A DNA stretch of 64,000 nt. Origin: Acidobacteriota bacterium. Its GTDB lineage: Bacteria > Acidobacteriota > Terriglobia > Terriglobales > Acidobacteriaceae. The translations under genes and the position numbers were made by a program. Position 1 is the first letter of the stretch. Each line of letters starts with the position of its first letter. The stretch lies in the NCBI GenBank assembly GCA_013289685.1, contig JABCZL010000001.1, forward strand, positions 65,838 to 129,837, read 5' to 3'. A model generated the notes under the pieces. The model had not been told where the DNA came from. It saw nothing but the letters and a program-made list of their open reading frames with translations, and ran no database searches. Shown piece after piece: positions 63,947 to 64,000 of this stretch.

Positions 63947-64000
63947 ATGCCCAGAGAGATGCTCCCGACTCCGCCCGCTGACCTGGCTCCACAGATGCTC
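63947..64000 (+). CDS. Start of an unidentified gene, cut by the window
   Basis: ATG at 63947 follows AAGGAGAAG and opens MPREMLPTPPADLAPQML. Only 18 codons are visible, so the product is unknown; a phage gene such as portal is possible only by position. Confidence 0.5.
   Translation, partial: MPREMLPTPPADLAPQML

Larger units (their letters stand above)
53590..64000 (+). mobile_element. Second integrated element in tRNA-Arg, left part only
   Basis: The left limit is a bare 3' half of tRNA-Arg(ACG) with no 5' half. Phage-type genes begin right after it: HTH, small packed genes, terminase large and small subunits, toxin-antitoxin, a tRNA. Integration of such elements regenerates a full tRNA at the integrase end and leaves a 3' fragment at the other, so the integrase and intact tRNA are expected beyond position 64000. 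No capsid or tail gene is identified inside the window. Confidence 0.78.

Overview
The window is high-GC DNA that most resembles an Acidobacteriota (Terriglobia/Koribacter-like) chromosome. The reasons are the gene content (DUF2934, a transmembrane Ser/Thr kinase with periplasmic TPRs, PilZ, PEP-CTERM, a Bacillus-type succinate dehydrogenase) and several families of dispersed palindromes in the intergenic gaps. The assignment is inference; there is no rRNA or marker gene that fixes it. Two integrated elements interrupt otherwise ordinary host DNA.

Host, 1-7506: a deoxyhypusine-synthase-like gene runs in from the left edge. It is followed by a DUF2934 protein, an M48 peptidase, a pyruvoyl-dependent arginine decarboxylase (probably polyamine-related, with the first gene), a secreted protein, a POTRA-only protein overlapping a LysR regulator, and type I glutamine synthetase (glnA).

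Element 1, about 7482-23138: a roughly 15.6-kb element inserted into the last codons of glnA. It supplies its own synonymous glnA tail, and the displaced host tail encoding FALYYDI-stop survives at 23114-23138. All genes read rightward: tyrosine recombinase, excisionase-like protein, winged-helix protein followed by five palindromic iteron-like repeats, a gp10-like protein, a Zn-finger/coiled-coil protein, terminase large subunit, HNH nuclease, small proteins, a collagen-like protein, and an accessory end with a DUF5677 protein. There is packaging machinery but no recognisable portal, capsid or tail, so it looks like a phage satellite rather than a full prophage.

Host, 23139-53589: GH26-like hydrolase, VapBC, glutathione peroxidase, a zinc-ribbon gene pair, icd, mdh, an orphan Phd-type antitoxin, Ser/Thr kinase, two cyclophilins, M19 dipeptidase, sdhCAB, rdgB, a large membrane protein, PilZ protein, PEP-CTERM protein, NicO-type transporter and a cyclic-nucleotide-binding protein.

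Element 2, 53590 to the right edge: the 3' half of a tRNA-Arg(ACG) gene at 53590-53636 marks the distal end of a second element whose integrase should lie beyond the window. It has a rightward run of small genes, then a leftward block with a toxin-antitoxin operon (plus DUF3467 gene), an odd class II tRNA, and terminase large and small subunits, and then a rightward block starting at 63108. The most striking point is that the toxin operon and the tRNA each have a sigma70-like promoter followed directly by the same palindrome, GTGTGA-N8-TCACAC. This suggests one regulator, probably the antitoxin, controls both.
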